Source: Marinobacter sp. (GTDB lineage Bacteria > Pseudomonadota > Gammaproteobacteria > Pseudomonadales > Oleiphilaceae). From it: 37,574 nt of DNA. The first letter of the stretch is position 1. The number at the start of each line of letters is the position of its first letter. This document shows, piece after piece, positions 23,897-32,364 of this stretch. The DNA lies in contig JAJUKC010000017.1 in the NCBI GenBank assembly GCA_029264995.1, positions 1 to 37,574 of the forward strand, written 5' to 3'. The notes beneath the pieces are model-generated. The model was given only the letters and a program-made list of their open reading frames with translations, was not told where the DNA came from and searched no databases. The translations under genes were made by a program, and so were the position numbers.

Positions 23897-24642
23897 GCGA
23901 TTCCGCAGCCACCGACACAAAACAGAGCTTTCAGCTGAAAAGTGCCAGTGTTTCCCTGACAGCCCTTGAGCTTTATTACTTCGACAACGATGAATTCGAG
24001 GCCAATCTCAGGGACAAGATCAGCCAGGCGCCGGGCTTCTTCAAAGACATCCCGCTGATTATCAGCCTGGAGAAATACGAAGGCCTGGACAGCGAACTCG
24101 ACTTTTTCAAGATGATCGGGACCTGCCGCCGCCACAACATTCACGTGATTGGCGTACGTGCCGCCAACGACGATCAGCGCCGGCTTGCCCGGGGAGCTTC
24201 CCTGGCCCTGCTGCCCGGCGGCAGCCTGAAAGAAAAGCCGGCACAGGAAGCCCCGGCAGAAGCCGAACCGGAAACGGCAGCTGCACCGGAGCCTGCAAAC
24301 GAACCGGCACCGGCAAAAATCATCAATCAGCCGGTTCGATCTGGCCAGCAGGTATACGCGCCGGAAGGCGACCTGGTTATCCTCGCGCCGGTGCAGGCCG
24401 GGGCCGAAGTTCTGGCTGCCGGCAATATTCATGTGTACGGCCCGTTACGTGGGCGCGCACTGGCCGGCATTCACGGTGCCGAGTCTGCCCGGGTGTTCTG
24501 CCAGTCACTTGAGGCAGAGCTTGTGTCCATCGCCGGACACTATAAAATCTCCGAAGATCTTCAGGACATTGGCTGGAAAAGCGCTGTGCAGATCCAGCTC
24601 AGGGACGATGTGCTGGTGGTAACGCCACTGGACAAGGCCTGA
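23893..24642 (+). CDS. minC: Septum site-determining protein MinC
   Basis: MinC inhibits FtsZ assembly away from mid-cell. The 249-residue product has the N-terminal FtsZ-inhibiting domain (about 10-110). A linker rich in Ala, Pro and Glu follows (about 112-150), then the C-terminal beta-helical MinD-binding domain with VRSGQQVYAPEGDLVI, AAGNIHVYGPLRGRALAG and ALAGIHGAESARVFCQSL. The start ATG overlaps the HopJ-family stop (ATGA). A 65-bp gap to minD contains the short palindrome GTTGTGACAAC (24644-24654), unusual for a min operon and possibly a control point. Confidence 0.96.
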   Translation: MSDSAATDTKQSFQLKSASVSLTALELYYFDNDEFEANLRDKISQAPGFFKDIPLIISLEKYEGLDSELDFFKMIGTCRRHNIHVIGVRAANDDQRRLARGASLALLPGGSLKEKPAQEAPAEAEPETAAAPEPANEPAPAKIINQPVRSGQQVYAPEGDLVILAPVQAGAEVLAAGNIHVYGPLRGRALAGIHGAESARVFCQSLEAELVSIAGHYKISEDLQDIGWKSAVQIQLRDDVLVVTPLDKA

Positions 24643-24707
24643 TGTTGTGACAACCGATAACAACAGTTGAAACCATGACGAATCCACCGAGAAACAGGAA
24701 CTGAACC

Positions 24708-25520
24708 TTGGCTAGAATCATTGTCGTTACCTCAGGAAAAGGCGGCGTGGGCAAAACCACCACCAGCGCCTCCATCAGCACTGGTCTGGCAAAGCGCGGC
24801 CACAAGACCGTCGTGATTGATTTCGACGTGGGTCTGCGCAACCTGGACCTGATCATGAACTGCGAACGCCGGGTGGTGTACGACTTCGTTAACGTCATTC
24901 AGGGCGAAGCGACTCTCAACCAGGCCCTGATCAAGGACAAGCGGGTAGAAACGCTCTACATCCTGCCTGCCTCCCAGACCCGCGAGAAAGAAGCCCTCAC
25001 CAAAGATGGTGTGGAGAAGGTCATCAACGAACTGTCCGAAACCTTCGACTACATCGTGTGCGACTCCCCAGCCGGCATCGAACATGGCGCCCTGATGGCG
25101 CTCTACTATGCCGACGAGGCGATTGTGGTCACCAACCCGGAAGTCTCATCGGTACGGGATTCAGACCGTATTCTGGGCATACTGCAGAGCAAATCCCGGC
25201 GTGCGGAAATGGGGCAGGACCCAGTCAAGGAACACCTGCTACTGACCCGCTACAACCCGGACCGGGTAGAAAAAGGCGAGATGCTGTCGGTACAGGATGT
25301 TGAGGAAATTCTGGCCATTCCCCTGCTGGGCGTGATTCCCGAGAGCCAGATCGTACTGAATGCCTCCAACCAGGGCCTGCCGGTCATTCTGGAGGAGCAG
25401 AGCGATGCCGGCCAGGCCTATGAAGATGCCGTTGCGAGGCTGCTGGGTGAGGAACGGGAACACCGTTTCATGACGTCCCAGAAAAAAGGCTTCTTCTCAC
25501 GGATGTTTAAAGGGGGCTAA
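24708..25520 (+). CDS. minD: Septum site-determining ATPase MinD
   Basis: MinD is the membrane-binding ATPase that recruits MinC and oscillates with MinE. The 270-residue protein has the deviant Walker A KGGVGKTT at 11-18, IDFDVGLRNLDLIM near 43, CDSPAGIEHGALMAL near 118 (Walker B-like), and the C-terminal amphipathic membrane-targeting helix GFFSRMFKGG. It starts with TTG at 24708, the only start matching the MARIIVVTSG family N-terminus, with AGGAA seven bases upstream. Confidence 0.97.
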   Translation: MARIIVVTSGKGGVGKTTTSASISTGLAKRGHKTVVIDFDVGLRNLDLIMNCERRVVYDFVNVIQGEATLNQALIKDKRVETLYILPASQTREKEALTKDGVEKVINELSETFDYIVCDSPAGIEHGALMALYYADEAIVVTNPEVSSVRDSDRILGILQSKSRRAEMGQDPVKEHLLLTRYNPDRVEKGEMLSVQDVEEILAIPLLGVIPESQIVLNASNQGLPVILEEQSDAGQAYEDAVARLLGEEREHRFMTSQKKGFFSRMFKGG

Positions 25521-25523
25521 GGG

Positions 25524-25775
25524 ATGAGTTTTTTCGATTACTTCAGAAGCAAGAAAAACAGTACCGCCAGTGTCGCCAAGGAGCGACTGCAGATTATTGT
25601 GGCCCATGAGCGGGGCCAGCGTGAACAGCCGGATTACCTGCCCCAGCTGCAGCAGGAGCTGTTGCAGGTGATTCGCAAGTACGTTCAGATCAGCGACGAC
25701 ATGGTACAGGTGGAGGTGGATCGCAATGACCACTGCTCCGTGCTGGAACTGAACGTCACCCTGCCCGAAAAGTGA
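25524..25775 (+). CDS. minE: Cell division topological specificity factor MinE
   Basis: MinE displaces MinC and stimulates MinD ATPase so that the inhibitor is kept off mid-cell. The 83-residue protein has the N-terminal membrane-binding segment [11 protein letters not shown], the anti-MinCD helix [14 protein letters not shown] near 18-31 and the C-terminal dimerisation domain with [26 protein letters not shown] eight bases upstream of the ATG is the ribosome site. It follows minD by three bases. Confidence 0.96.
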   Translation: MSFFDYFRSKKNSTASVAKERLQIIVAHERGQREQPDYLPQLQQELLQVIRKYVQISDDMVQVEVDRNDHCSVLELNVTLPEK

Positions 25776-25789
25776 TTGCTACGCCCGGT

Positions 25790-26797
25790 TTACCACCGGG
25801 CAAAGTGGTCTTCCATCAATCCCCGTAAGCCGTTTACGGGGATTTTTTTGCCGTTTTCATCCGCAACCGTACCCTGGAAAGTACCCACAAACTGACGGAA
25901 ATTGGAGGCAATTACCCAGGCGTTGAGCTTTTCCCGACGCGCGCCCGCTGGCACAAAACGGAGGTCAACACGGCCATCGTCGGTGGTGACCCGCCAGTCT
26001 GCCCCGGGCTGATAGCGATCGAACTCAAACCGCGCCGGCCCCAGCAGAATGCGACGCCCGTCAAGCCACAGGGCGTTCTCGGTCATCCCGGTTTCGTTCA
26101 CCCCCGCGGCCAGGTTCAGCCCTACTGAAACACCATTGTCGGCAACCCCAGCCAAACAGGCCCAGTTCCAGGCGGTTTCCCGGCGCATGAAGCCGCAGCT
26201 CCAGTCGATGGAACCACGGGTAGACTCATCGCAACGCCAGACCACATCGCCCAGACGCACTTCGCCATCCACCGACAGCCCGGCCGATTTCCGGGTAAAC
26301 ACCCAGCCGTTATATCCGGCCGGCGACACCAGCCGCAGGGGTTGTTCGGTGTCCCGCAACTCCAGATCCACCCGGATATTACCGGGCCCGCTCACTCTCA
26401 CATTCCGACCGCCCGTGGCCGGTTCGATGGCCATGCTCAAGTCGCCTTTGCGGAACCGGGCGTAACCGCGTTCGGGATAAGGCTCTATGTTCGTGTTCCT
26501 GGCCAGAGGCTGTAAAAACGAATGCTCGAACATCTTTCCGCTCTCGAAATCGAACAGATAGAAAAAGCCATTACCAACCAGGTTCAGATCCACAATAGCC
26601 AGGCCAAACACCCAGCCCGGCGCCATCGCACTGACAAACTGGAACTGGTTGAAGCGCCAGTGTCTGGCCAGGCGGGTCCGCGGCTTGTCCATCACCGTGC
26701 GCAGGTCGTAGTCGAGGTAATTGATGGTATCGACCGGGTGCTCCATCAGTCCTGGCGTTATTCGTCCGCGGGCATCTACCAGTTTCTGTGTTGTCAT
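25790..26797 (-). CDS. DUF2804 family protein
   Basis: The 335-residue protein matches DUF2804, including the N-terminal GLMEHPVDTINYLDYDLR-like region, the central SFGWSCG-like pattern here read as IDWSCGFMRRETAWNWACL, and the ending GLRGLMEDHFARW. It is predicted soluble and beta-rich, with no signal peptide. The function is unknown; similarity to a lipocalin-like or AttH-like fold is a possibility only. It is convergent with minE and divergent from the START-domain gene, with which it may share the palindrome at 26836-26848. The ATG has only a weak ribosome site. Confidence 0.85.
   Translation of the reverse strand: MTTQKLVDARGRITPGLMEHPVDTINYLDYDLRTVMDKPRTRLARHWRFNQFQFVSAMAPGWVFGLAIVDLNLVGNGFFYLFDFESGKMFEHSFLQPLARNTNIEPYPERGYARFRKGDLSMAIEPATGGRNVRVSGPGNIRVDLELRDTEQPLRLVSPAGYNGWVFTRKSAGLSVDGEVRLGDVVWRCDESTRGSIDWSCGFMRRETAWNWACLAGVADNGVSVGLNLAAGVNETGMTENALWLDGRRILLGPARFEFDRYQPGADWRVTTDDGRVDLRFVPAGARREKLNAWVIASNFRQFVGTFQGTVADENGKKIPVNGLRGLMEDHFARW
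25818..25849 (+). terminator. Intrinsic terminator of the minCDE operon
   Basis: TCCCCGTAA (20-28 of the line, positions 25820-25828) pairs with TTACGGGGA (25834-25842) around a five-base loop, extended by two A-T pairs, and is followed by seven T residues (25843-25849). It lies about 45 bases after minE and inside the 3' coding end of the convergent DUF2804 gene. Confidence 0.88.
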
Positions 26798-26835
26798 AAT
26801 GTTCGTCAGATCAGGCCAATCGTGGTGTGCGTTGT

Positions 26836-26848
26836 GTAACTAAGTTAC
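26836..26848. promoter_or_regulatory. Palindrome between DUF2804 and START genes
   Basis: GTAACT-A-AGTTAC is a perfect 6-bp inverted repeat around one base, in the 137-bp divergent promoter region. Its size and placement suit a small repressor dimer, but no regulator is adjacent. Confidence 0.4.
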
Positions 26849-26934
26849 CTGGTTCACAAACCCCCGCATTCACAGGCAGGGGCCATTGCGCCCCGTGGTA
26901 GACTCGGCTCACTTTTACAATGGAAGTGTAGCCT

Positions 26935-27660
26935 ATGACCACAACCAGAGCCCACGGCGTTAGCCGCCTGTTTACCGGCATTCTGGGCCTGTTGATGACC
27001 TTGTCTGTCACCGCCAGTGAAACCGGCCCTTTGCCATCGGAAGATGCCGATGCCTGGTCACTGCGCAAGGAAGTGGACAATGTGCGTATATACACCATGG
27101 CGCGGGAAGGCTCGGGGTTCGAGGCTTTCAAGGCAGTAGCGGAACTGGACGTTCCTATCGAGAACCTGATGGCCGTCATGGTCAATCCGGAATCCTGTGA
27201 GGAATGGGTTCACAACTGCACCGAATCCCATGCCTTTGGGCAGGGGGACTTCCACGATCGCTATGCCTATTCGGTCAACGATATGCCGTGGCCGGTAGCC
27301 GACCGTGATTATGTACTGCGCATCCGTACCCGCGGCGACGCGTCCACCGGCGAGATTGTCATGGACCTCAACGCCACTCCCAACATGCGGGCCGAGTTCA
27401 ACAGTCGCGTGCGGGTGGACCGCTCCGACACACTCTACCGGTTTACCCCCAAGGGCGACCGAACCCGAATGGTCTGGGTGCAGCACACCGAACCCAACGG
27501 CGCATTGCCCGGGTGGCTGGTCAATAGCCTGATTGTCGATATACCGGTCAAATCCATCCTCGCACTGGAAGCTGTCGCCAAACAGGATCGCTATCAGGGT
27601 TACCAGCTGCAATGGGGCGAAGACGGTACATTGCAGGGCGTAAGCCCGAAAGCTCGTTAA
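26935..27660 (+). CDS. START-domain (lipid-binding) protein, exported
   Basis: The 241-residue protein has an N-terminal signal peptide (about 1-27, hydrophobic LFTGILGLLMTLSVTA). A single START domain fills the rest: WSLRKEVDNVRIYT, VNPESCEEWVHNC, YSVNDMPWPVADRDYVLRI and LPGWLVNSLIVDIPVKSI. START proteins hold a lipid or sterol in an internal cavity. Bacterial exported versions are common in marine gammaproteobacteria, but ligands are mostly unknown. The ATG has GGAAG eight bases upstream. It is divergent from DUF2804. Confidence 0.88.
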   Translation: MTTTRAHGVSRLFTGILGLLMTLSVTASETGPLPSEDADAWSLRKEVDNVRIYTMAREGSGFEAFKAVAELDVPIENLMAVMVNPESCEEWVHNCTESHAFGQGDFHDRYAYSVNDMPWPVADRDYVLRIRTRGDASTGEIVMDLNATPNMRAEFNSRVRVDRSDTLYRFTPKGDRTRMVWVQHTEPNGALPGWLVNSLIVDIPVKSILALEAVAKQDRYQGYQLQWGEDGTLQGVSPKAR

Positions 27661-27743
27661 CCCGACCCACAATGCAGGGGTGACGGCAGGCCACGGAACG
27701 GCTAAGCTTCATCAAAAGCACAGCAAACGGAAGATGCCCGCAC

Positions 27744-28235
27744 ATGAGTGTTCTCGCCCATGAGATCATGACCCCGACCATCAAGGCTGTCCCCCACAAC
27801 TGGACTATGGATCGCCTCGCCAGGTTCCTCACCAACAACGAAATCACCGGCAGCCCGGTTACCGACGACAACGGCGACATCATCGGCATAGCCACCCTCA
27901 AGGACATTACCGAGTTTCGCTGGAATGCCTCCCGTTCAGGCGATCAGCCCAGACTGACCGAAGAAGAGCAGGAAGAGGCCCGGCGTCTGCGCATGGTCAT
28001 CTTCGAAGAGATGGGCAAGGTACCGGTTGAAGTGCGGGACATCATGACACCGATAGTTTTGTCGGTTGACGAAGACACGCCAGTGCGAGACATTGCCAAT
28101 ATCATGATGCGAGAGCACCTGCACCGGATCTTTGTCACCCGGGATTCAAAAATTACCGGTATCATAACCACTTATGACATGCTGAAACTGATCTCCGACA
28201 GAGACCTGACGCAACGCTGCGCCGAGACCGACTGA
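27744..28235 (+). CDS. CBS-domain pair protein
   Basis: This is a 163-residue stand-alone tandem CBS (Bateman) module: CBS1 about 8-60 (MTPTIKAVPHNWTMDRLARFL, GSPVTDDNGDIIGIATLKDI) and CBS2 about 98-155 (MTPIVLSVDEDTPVRDIANIM, GIITTYDMLKLI). The linker between them is charged and helical. Such modules bind adenine nucleotides and often regulate partner enzymes. No partner domain is fused, and the following PhoH gene is only 24 bases away, so co-expression is likely. A functional link to PhoH is not established. Confidence 0.88.
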   Translation: MSVLAHEIMTPTIKAVPHNWTMDRLARFLTNNEITGSPVTDDNGDIIGIATLKDITEFRWNASRSGDQPRLTEEEQEEARRLRMVIFEEMGKVPVEVRDIMTPIVLSVDEDTPVRDIANIMMREHLHRIFVTRDSKITGIITTYDMLKLISDRDLTQRCAETD

Positions 28236-28259
28236 GCCACCAGAGAGGTAGCGCCCCCT

Positions 28260-29645
28260 ATGCCAAGAGCACCGCAAGCTCGCCGGAAAATGTATGTCCT
28301 CGACACCAACGTCCTGATTCACGACCCGAATGCCCTCCTGAACTTTGAAGAACATGATGTCATCATTCCGATGACCGTCCTCGAAGAACTCGACAGCCTG
28401 AAATCCGGCAAACAGACGGTTGCCGCCGACTGCCGCCAGGCCATTCGCAACATCGACAAACTGTTGGGTGATGCCAGCCCCAAGGACATCGAGAAAGGCG
28501 TGCCGATTCTGCGCGGAAAGAAAGCGGACCCGCTAGGCGCTCTCTCCATCATCATGAGCACCGAAGGTGCCGGCAATCACTCACTGCCAGAGCACCTGAA
28601 CGACAACAAGATCATCAACACTCTCGCTGCCCTGCAGGCACGGCACAAGTCCCGGGATATCATCCTGGTCAGTAAAGACATCAACATGCGGTTGAAGGCC
28701 CGCGGGTTCGGTGTCGAGGCCCAGGATTACCACAATGACCAGTTGCTGGACGACATTGACCTGCTGCCCAAGGGCTACAAGGAGTTCCCGAACTCGTTCT
28801 GGGACGGTATCGCCAAGGTGGAAACCATCCAGCGGGAGGGAGTGACGGAACACCTGCTCAAACGCGAAGGGGAACTGGCGAAACTGAACATCAACGAGTT
28901 CGTGATTGACGAACAGGGGTTCATCGGCAAAGTAGTCGATATCTCCGAGGACCAGCTGGTGCTCAAGGATCTGCACCAGCATGATTTGATGAATGAAGAA
29001 GTCTGGGGCCTGGTGCCCAGGGATATCTATCAGGCCATGGCCCTGAACCTGCTGCTGGACCCCGACATCCACCTGGTGAACCTGACCGGCTCGGCGGGTT
29101 CCGGTAAAACCATTCTGGCCCTGGCCGCCTGTATTGAAATGACCGTGGCCAGCAAACTCTACAAACGCATCATCGCGACCCGCTCCACCCAGGGCCTGGA
29201 TGAGGATATCGGTTTCCTGCCCGGTACCGAAGCCGAGAAAATGGAACCCTGGCTGGGTGCGATCGTGGATAACCTGGAAGCTTTGCACGAAGACGATGAG
29301 AACATGACCGCCAGTGTCGACTACATCCTCAGCAAAGTGCCCCTGCACTTCAAATCCATGAACTACATCCGGGGCCGCAGCTTCCAGCACAGCCTGATCA
29401 TCATCGATGAATCACAGAACCTGACCCCGCACCAGATCAAGACCATCATCACCCGGGCCGGTAACGGCTCCAAGGTGATCTGCCTGGGCAACCTGGCTCA
29501 GATAGATACTCCCTACCTGAGCCCCCTGAGCTCCGGCCTGACCTACATGACAGAACGTTTCAAGGGCTTCCGCCATGGCGGCCACATCCACCTGCAAGGC
29601 GTACCCCGCTCGGTACTGGCCGAGTTTGCCGAGGCCAATCTGTAG
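28260..29645 (+). CDS. PhoH family protein with N-terminal PIN domain
   Basis: This 461-residue fusion has a PIN nuclease domain (about 10-150, with YVLDTNVLIHDPNALL and the acidic DITLVSKDIN-type region read as IILVSKDINMRLKA) joined to a PhoH ATPase. The ATPase carries Walker A GSAGSGKTILA near 276-286 and Walker B LIIIDESQNLTP near 379. PIN-PhoH proteins of this type unwind and cleave RNA in studied relatives. Despite the name, no Pho box is seen in front of it. ATG 28260 is used, with AGAGG eleven bases upstream; MYVLDTN ten codons later is an alternative. It converges with the AraC-type regulator after three bases. Confidence 0.92.
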   Translation: MPRAPQARRKMYVLDTNVLIHDPNALLNFEEHDVIIPMTVLEELDSLKSGKQTVAADCRQAIRNIDKLLGDASPKDIEKGVPILRGKKADPLGALSIIMSTEGAGNHSLPEHLNDNKIINTLAALQARHKSRDIILVSKDINMRLKARGFGVEAQDYHNDQLLDDIDLLPKGYKEFPNSFWDGIAKVETIQREGVTEHLLKREGELAKLNINEFVIDEQGFIGKVVDISEDQLVLKDLHQHDLMNEEVWGLVPRDIYQAMALNLLLDPDIHLVNLTGSAGSGKTILALAACIEMTVASKLYKRIIATRSTQGLDEDIGFLPGTEAEKMEPWLGAIVDNLEALHEDDENMTASVDYILSKVPLHFKSMNYIRGRSFQHSLIIIDESQNLTPHQIKTIITRAGNGSKVICLGNLAQIDTPYLSPLSSGLTYMTERFKGFRHGGHIHLQGVPRSVLAEFAEANL

Positions 29646-29648
29646 GCT

Positions 29649-30632
29649 TCAGTGCGCCCCCTGCTTGCGCCAGCGAGCCGGGGGCATGCCCGTCCAGCGA
29701 TGGAACGCGCGGTAAAAGGTACTGGCCTCTGCAAATCCGAGCGATAACGCGATCTCTGCCAGGGGCAACCCCGATTCCCGCACCGCCGCCAGGGCGAGCT
29801 CCCGGCGCACCTCGTCCAGCAAGCTGTTGAACGTATAGCCTTGCGCCTCCAACCGACGGGCCAGCGTGCGTTCGCTGAGCCCCAACATCCTGGCCGCGTC
29901 TGCCCGTCGTGGAAGGTTTGGCCCCATCCGGGCGACCAGCCATTGTCGCAGATCCTCTGCCGACACAACGCCCTTTTCCAAAGCCGCCAATCGCCCCGCA
30001 TTGTATTGCTCATGTACCTGAGCCAGGGCCGGGTCTGCCTGTGGCAGGGGCTTGTCCAGCACCTCATTACTTACCAGCAGCCCGCTGAGTGCCTGCTCAA
30101 AATCCACCGGGCAGCCAAACACTTCCCGATAACCGCGAACCGGCCCCAACCGGGCCTGGCTGAACTGAACCCGCACCGGCCGCACCGCCGATCCCGCTAT
30201 CCAGTCTGTCAGGCTGACCACCGCCGACAATACGGCCTCAATCTGGTGCGGGCTGAACGCCAGCCGGCCCTGCCTTGGATGGTAAACAATCCAGGTGCCC
30301 CGGCTGCCCGGCAACATCTGGAAGCGCCCACCGTCGGAGATAAGACGCTGATACTTCTGCACCAGGGTAATGGCTTCACGCAGCGTGGCCGCACTCTGCA
30401 TGGCAAAACTGACGGCATCGATGCTGGCCGGGCGCACGCCCGTGCCCACTTTCAGGCCAAAGCCGGGATCGTGGGTGCAGCGTTCGGCGGCGTGCCAGAG
30501 CCGGGTAATGAAATCGATGGGCCAGCGCTCCCAGGCCAGTGCCTGTGCTGGCAAGCCTGCAGTTTCGAGCAACACGGTGTCGCCAACCCCCAGACGGCGG
30601 GCGGCATCGATCACGGTGTTGACCCACCCCAT
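29649..30632 (-). CDS. AraC-family transcriptional regulator
   Basis: This regulator has about 327 residues: an N-terminal AraC-binding-like domain (beginning GWVNTVIDAARRLGVGDTVLLETAG) and a C-terminal double helix-turn-helix (about 235-320; RMLGLSERTLARRLEAQGYTF and LAEIALSLGFAEASTFYRAF). It belongs to the group that includes OruR-like and other catabolic activators. A TTG start at 30656 would add eight residues, but that region coincides with the candidate operator, so the ATG at 30632 is used; neither has a strong ribosome site. It is divergent from the three-gene oxidative operon and probably activates it. Confidence 0.85.
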   Translation of the reverse strand: MGWVNTVIDAARRLGVGDTVLLETAGLPAQALAWERWPIDFITRLWHAAERCTHDPGFGLKVGTGVRPASIDAVSFAMQSAATLREAITLVQKYQRLISDGGRFQMLPGSRGTWIVYHPRQGRLAFSPHQIEAVLSAVVSLTDWIAGSAVRPVRVQFSQARLGPVRGYREVFGCPVDFEQALSGLLVSNEVLDKPLPQADPALAQVHEQYNAGRLAALEKGVVSAEDLRQWLVARMGPNLPRRADAARMLGLSERTLARRLEAQGYTFNSLLDEVRRELALAAVRESGLPLAEIALSLGFAEASTFYRAFHRWTGMPPARWRKQGAH

Positions 30633-30640
30633 GGAAACGG

Positions 30641-30680
30641 TGGCTTCTAAAGTCAATTATTCTGGCCTCTGAAGTCAATT
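30641..30680 (+). promoter_or_regulatory. Candidate AraC-type operator (18-bp direct repeat)
   Basis: TGGCTTCTAAAGTCAATT (30641-30658) and TGGCCTCTGAAGTCAATT (30663-30680) differ at two positions and have a 22-bp period, about two helical turns, typical of AraC-family binding sites. The second copy reaches the expected -35 position of a promoter whose -10 is TTATAT (30698-30703). That is the geometry of an activator touching RNA polymerase. Confidence 0.7.
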
Positions 30681-30746
30681 CAGATCCGATCATAGCGTTA
30701 TATGGTCTGTAACAACAAAACCAAAAACACAGTTTGGACATGCACC

Positions 30747-32360
30747 ATGGCAAAACCTGATTGCTCAGACATCCTGATTGCCGGCGGCGGCCTGGCGGGC
30801 ATGGTTACCGCCCTCGAAGCCCTGCGGGCGGGCAAGACTGTTACCATCGTTGACCGGGACACTCCCGAACGCTTTGGCGGCCTCGCGTTGTGGGCCTTTG
30901 GTGGCATGGCGCTGATCGACACCCCACTGCAGCGGCGTATGGGAATTGCCGACTCGCCGGAACTGGCCCTCCAGGACTGGCTGCGCTTTGGTGAACTGGA
31001 CCCCAATGATGAATGGCCCATGCAATGGGCCCGCTACTACGTTGAACACTCCCGTTCCGACGTGCACGACTGGCTCGCCAACGAGGGCATTAAATTCATG
31101 CCGGCGGTGAACTGGGTAGAACGTGGCCGGTTTGGCGATGGCAATAGTTTGCCCCGCTACCATGTTACCTGGGGCACCTCCCGGGAATTGGTGCGCTGCA
31201 TGGTTAACGCCCTGCATGAGGAAAATGCCAGCGGCCGCCTCACCATTCATCACCGCCACCGGATCACCGGGCTGGACCATCAGGCGGGTGAGGTCTGCGG
31301 CGCCATTGCCATCAACGAGGAAACCGGCGAAGAGGTCCGGTTTGAGGCTCCCAGTGTGGTGCTGGCCATGGGCGGCATCAACGGCAGCCACGCCGAATGC
31401 CGGGCCAACTGGCCCAAACATCGCCCGCAACCGGCCACCATGCTTAACGGTGCCCACCCGTTTGCCGATGGCAAACTGCATCACTGGGCCAAAGATCACC
31501 TGGGCGCGCGCATCACTCACGCCGGCGAAATGTGGAACTATGCAGCGGGCTTCCCCCACCCCTATCCGCATTTCCCGGGCCACGGCCTGTCTACCATTCC
31601 ATGTAAATCCGCACTCTGGCTGAACCACCGGGGTGAGCGCATCGGGCCGGAGCCCCTGGTGACCGGCTTCGATACCCACTGGCTTTGCCAGCGCGTGGCC
31701 GAACAGGAAAAACCCTGGACCTGGCACCTGCTGAACCGGCGTATCGCCCTGAAAGAATTTGCCATCTCCGGTGCCGAACACAACGCCCGCATCCGGGACA
31801 AGCAATTCCCGCTGTTCCTGAAAGAACTGCTGCTGGGCAACAAACCACTGGTGAATCAGATGCAGAACGAAAGCCGTCACTTCCTGGTGGATGACACCCT
31901 GGAAGGGCTGGCGAAGAAAATGAACGCCCTGACCTGCTCCCTGGACATTGACGCTGCCACTCTGAAAGCCACCGCCGATGCCTTCGATGCCAATTTCAGC
32001 AAAGGCAGCCAGCTGAACAACGACCCGCAAATCCGCATGATACGCCACGCCCGCCAGTGGGGCCCGGACCGGCTGCGTACCTGCAAACCGGCGCCACTGC
32101 AAAAACCAGGGGCCGGCCCCTTCATCGCCATTCACATGCAACTGACCACCCGCAAGAGCCTGGGCGGCCTGCGCACCGACCTGCAAAGCCGGGTGCTGGA
32201 TGCCAGCGGCCAGCCCATCCGAGGCCTGTACTGTGTGGGTGAAGCGGCCGGTTTTGGTGGCGGAGGCAGCAACGGCAAGCGCTCACTGGAAGGCACCTTC
32301 CTGCCCGGTTGCATACTGACGGCCCGGGCTGCCGCCCGTTCCATCACCAACGGAGGCTGA
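30747..32360 (+). CDS. FAD-binding dehydrogenase (fumarate reductase/KstD superfamily)
   Basis: The 537-residue flavoprotein starts with a dinucleotide-binding motif (ILIAGGGLAGMVTALEAL). A second FAD-contact segment lies near the C-terminus (GLYCVGEAAGFGGGGSNGKRSLEG), with an active-site-like MQLTTRKSLGGL region upstream of it. This arrangement fits the FAD_binding_2 family that contains 3-ketosteroid dehydrogenases and fumarate reductases. There is no signal peptide or covalent flavin motif. The electron acceptor and substrate are unknown; a role with the two downstream enzymes is inferred from the operon. The ATG at 30747 is preferred over an upstream in-frame start at 30702, which falls on the predicted -10. 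Confidence 0.85.
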   Translation: MAKPDCSDILIAGGGLAGMVTALEALRAGKTVTIVDRDTPERFGGLALWAFGGMALIDTPLQRRMGIADSPELALQDWLRFGELDPNDEWPMQWARYYVEHSRSDVHDWLANEGIKFMPAVNWVERGRFGDGNSLPRYHVTWGTSRELVRCMVNALHEENASGRLTIHHRHRITGLDHQAGEVCGAIAINEETGEEVRFEAPSVVLAMGGINGSHAECRANWPKHRPQPATMLNGAHPFADGKLHHWAKDHLGARITHAGEMWNYAAGFPHPYPHFPGHGLSTIPCKSALWLNHRGERIGPEPLVTGFDTHWLCQRVAEQEKPWTWHLLNRRIALKEFAISGAEHNARIRDKQFPLFLKELLLGNKPLVNQMQNESRHFLVDDTLEGLAKKMNALTCSLDIDAATLKATADAFDANFSKGSQLNNDPQIRMIRHARQWGPDRLRTCKPAPLQKPGAGPFIAIHMQLTTRKSLGGLRTDLQSRVLDASGQPIRGLYCVGEAAGFGGGGSNGKRSLEGTFLPGCILTARAAARSITNGG

Positions 32361-32364
32361 CACC

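Noticed and set aside
28260..29645. PhoH gene as part of the phosphate regulon
   Set aside because: No 11-bp spaced CTGTCA-like repeats upstream; the family name alone is not evidence of phosphate control.
30765..32186. 473-codon open frame opposite the FAD dehydrogenase
   Set aside because: Shadow of a well-supported gene; no domain or ribosome site.
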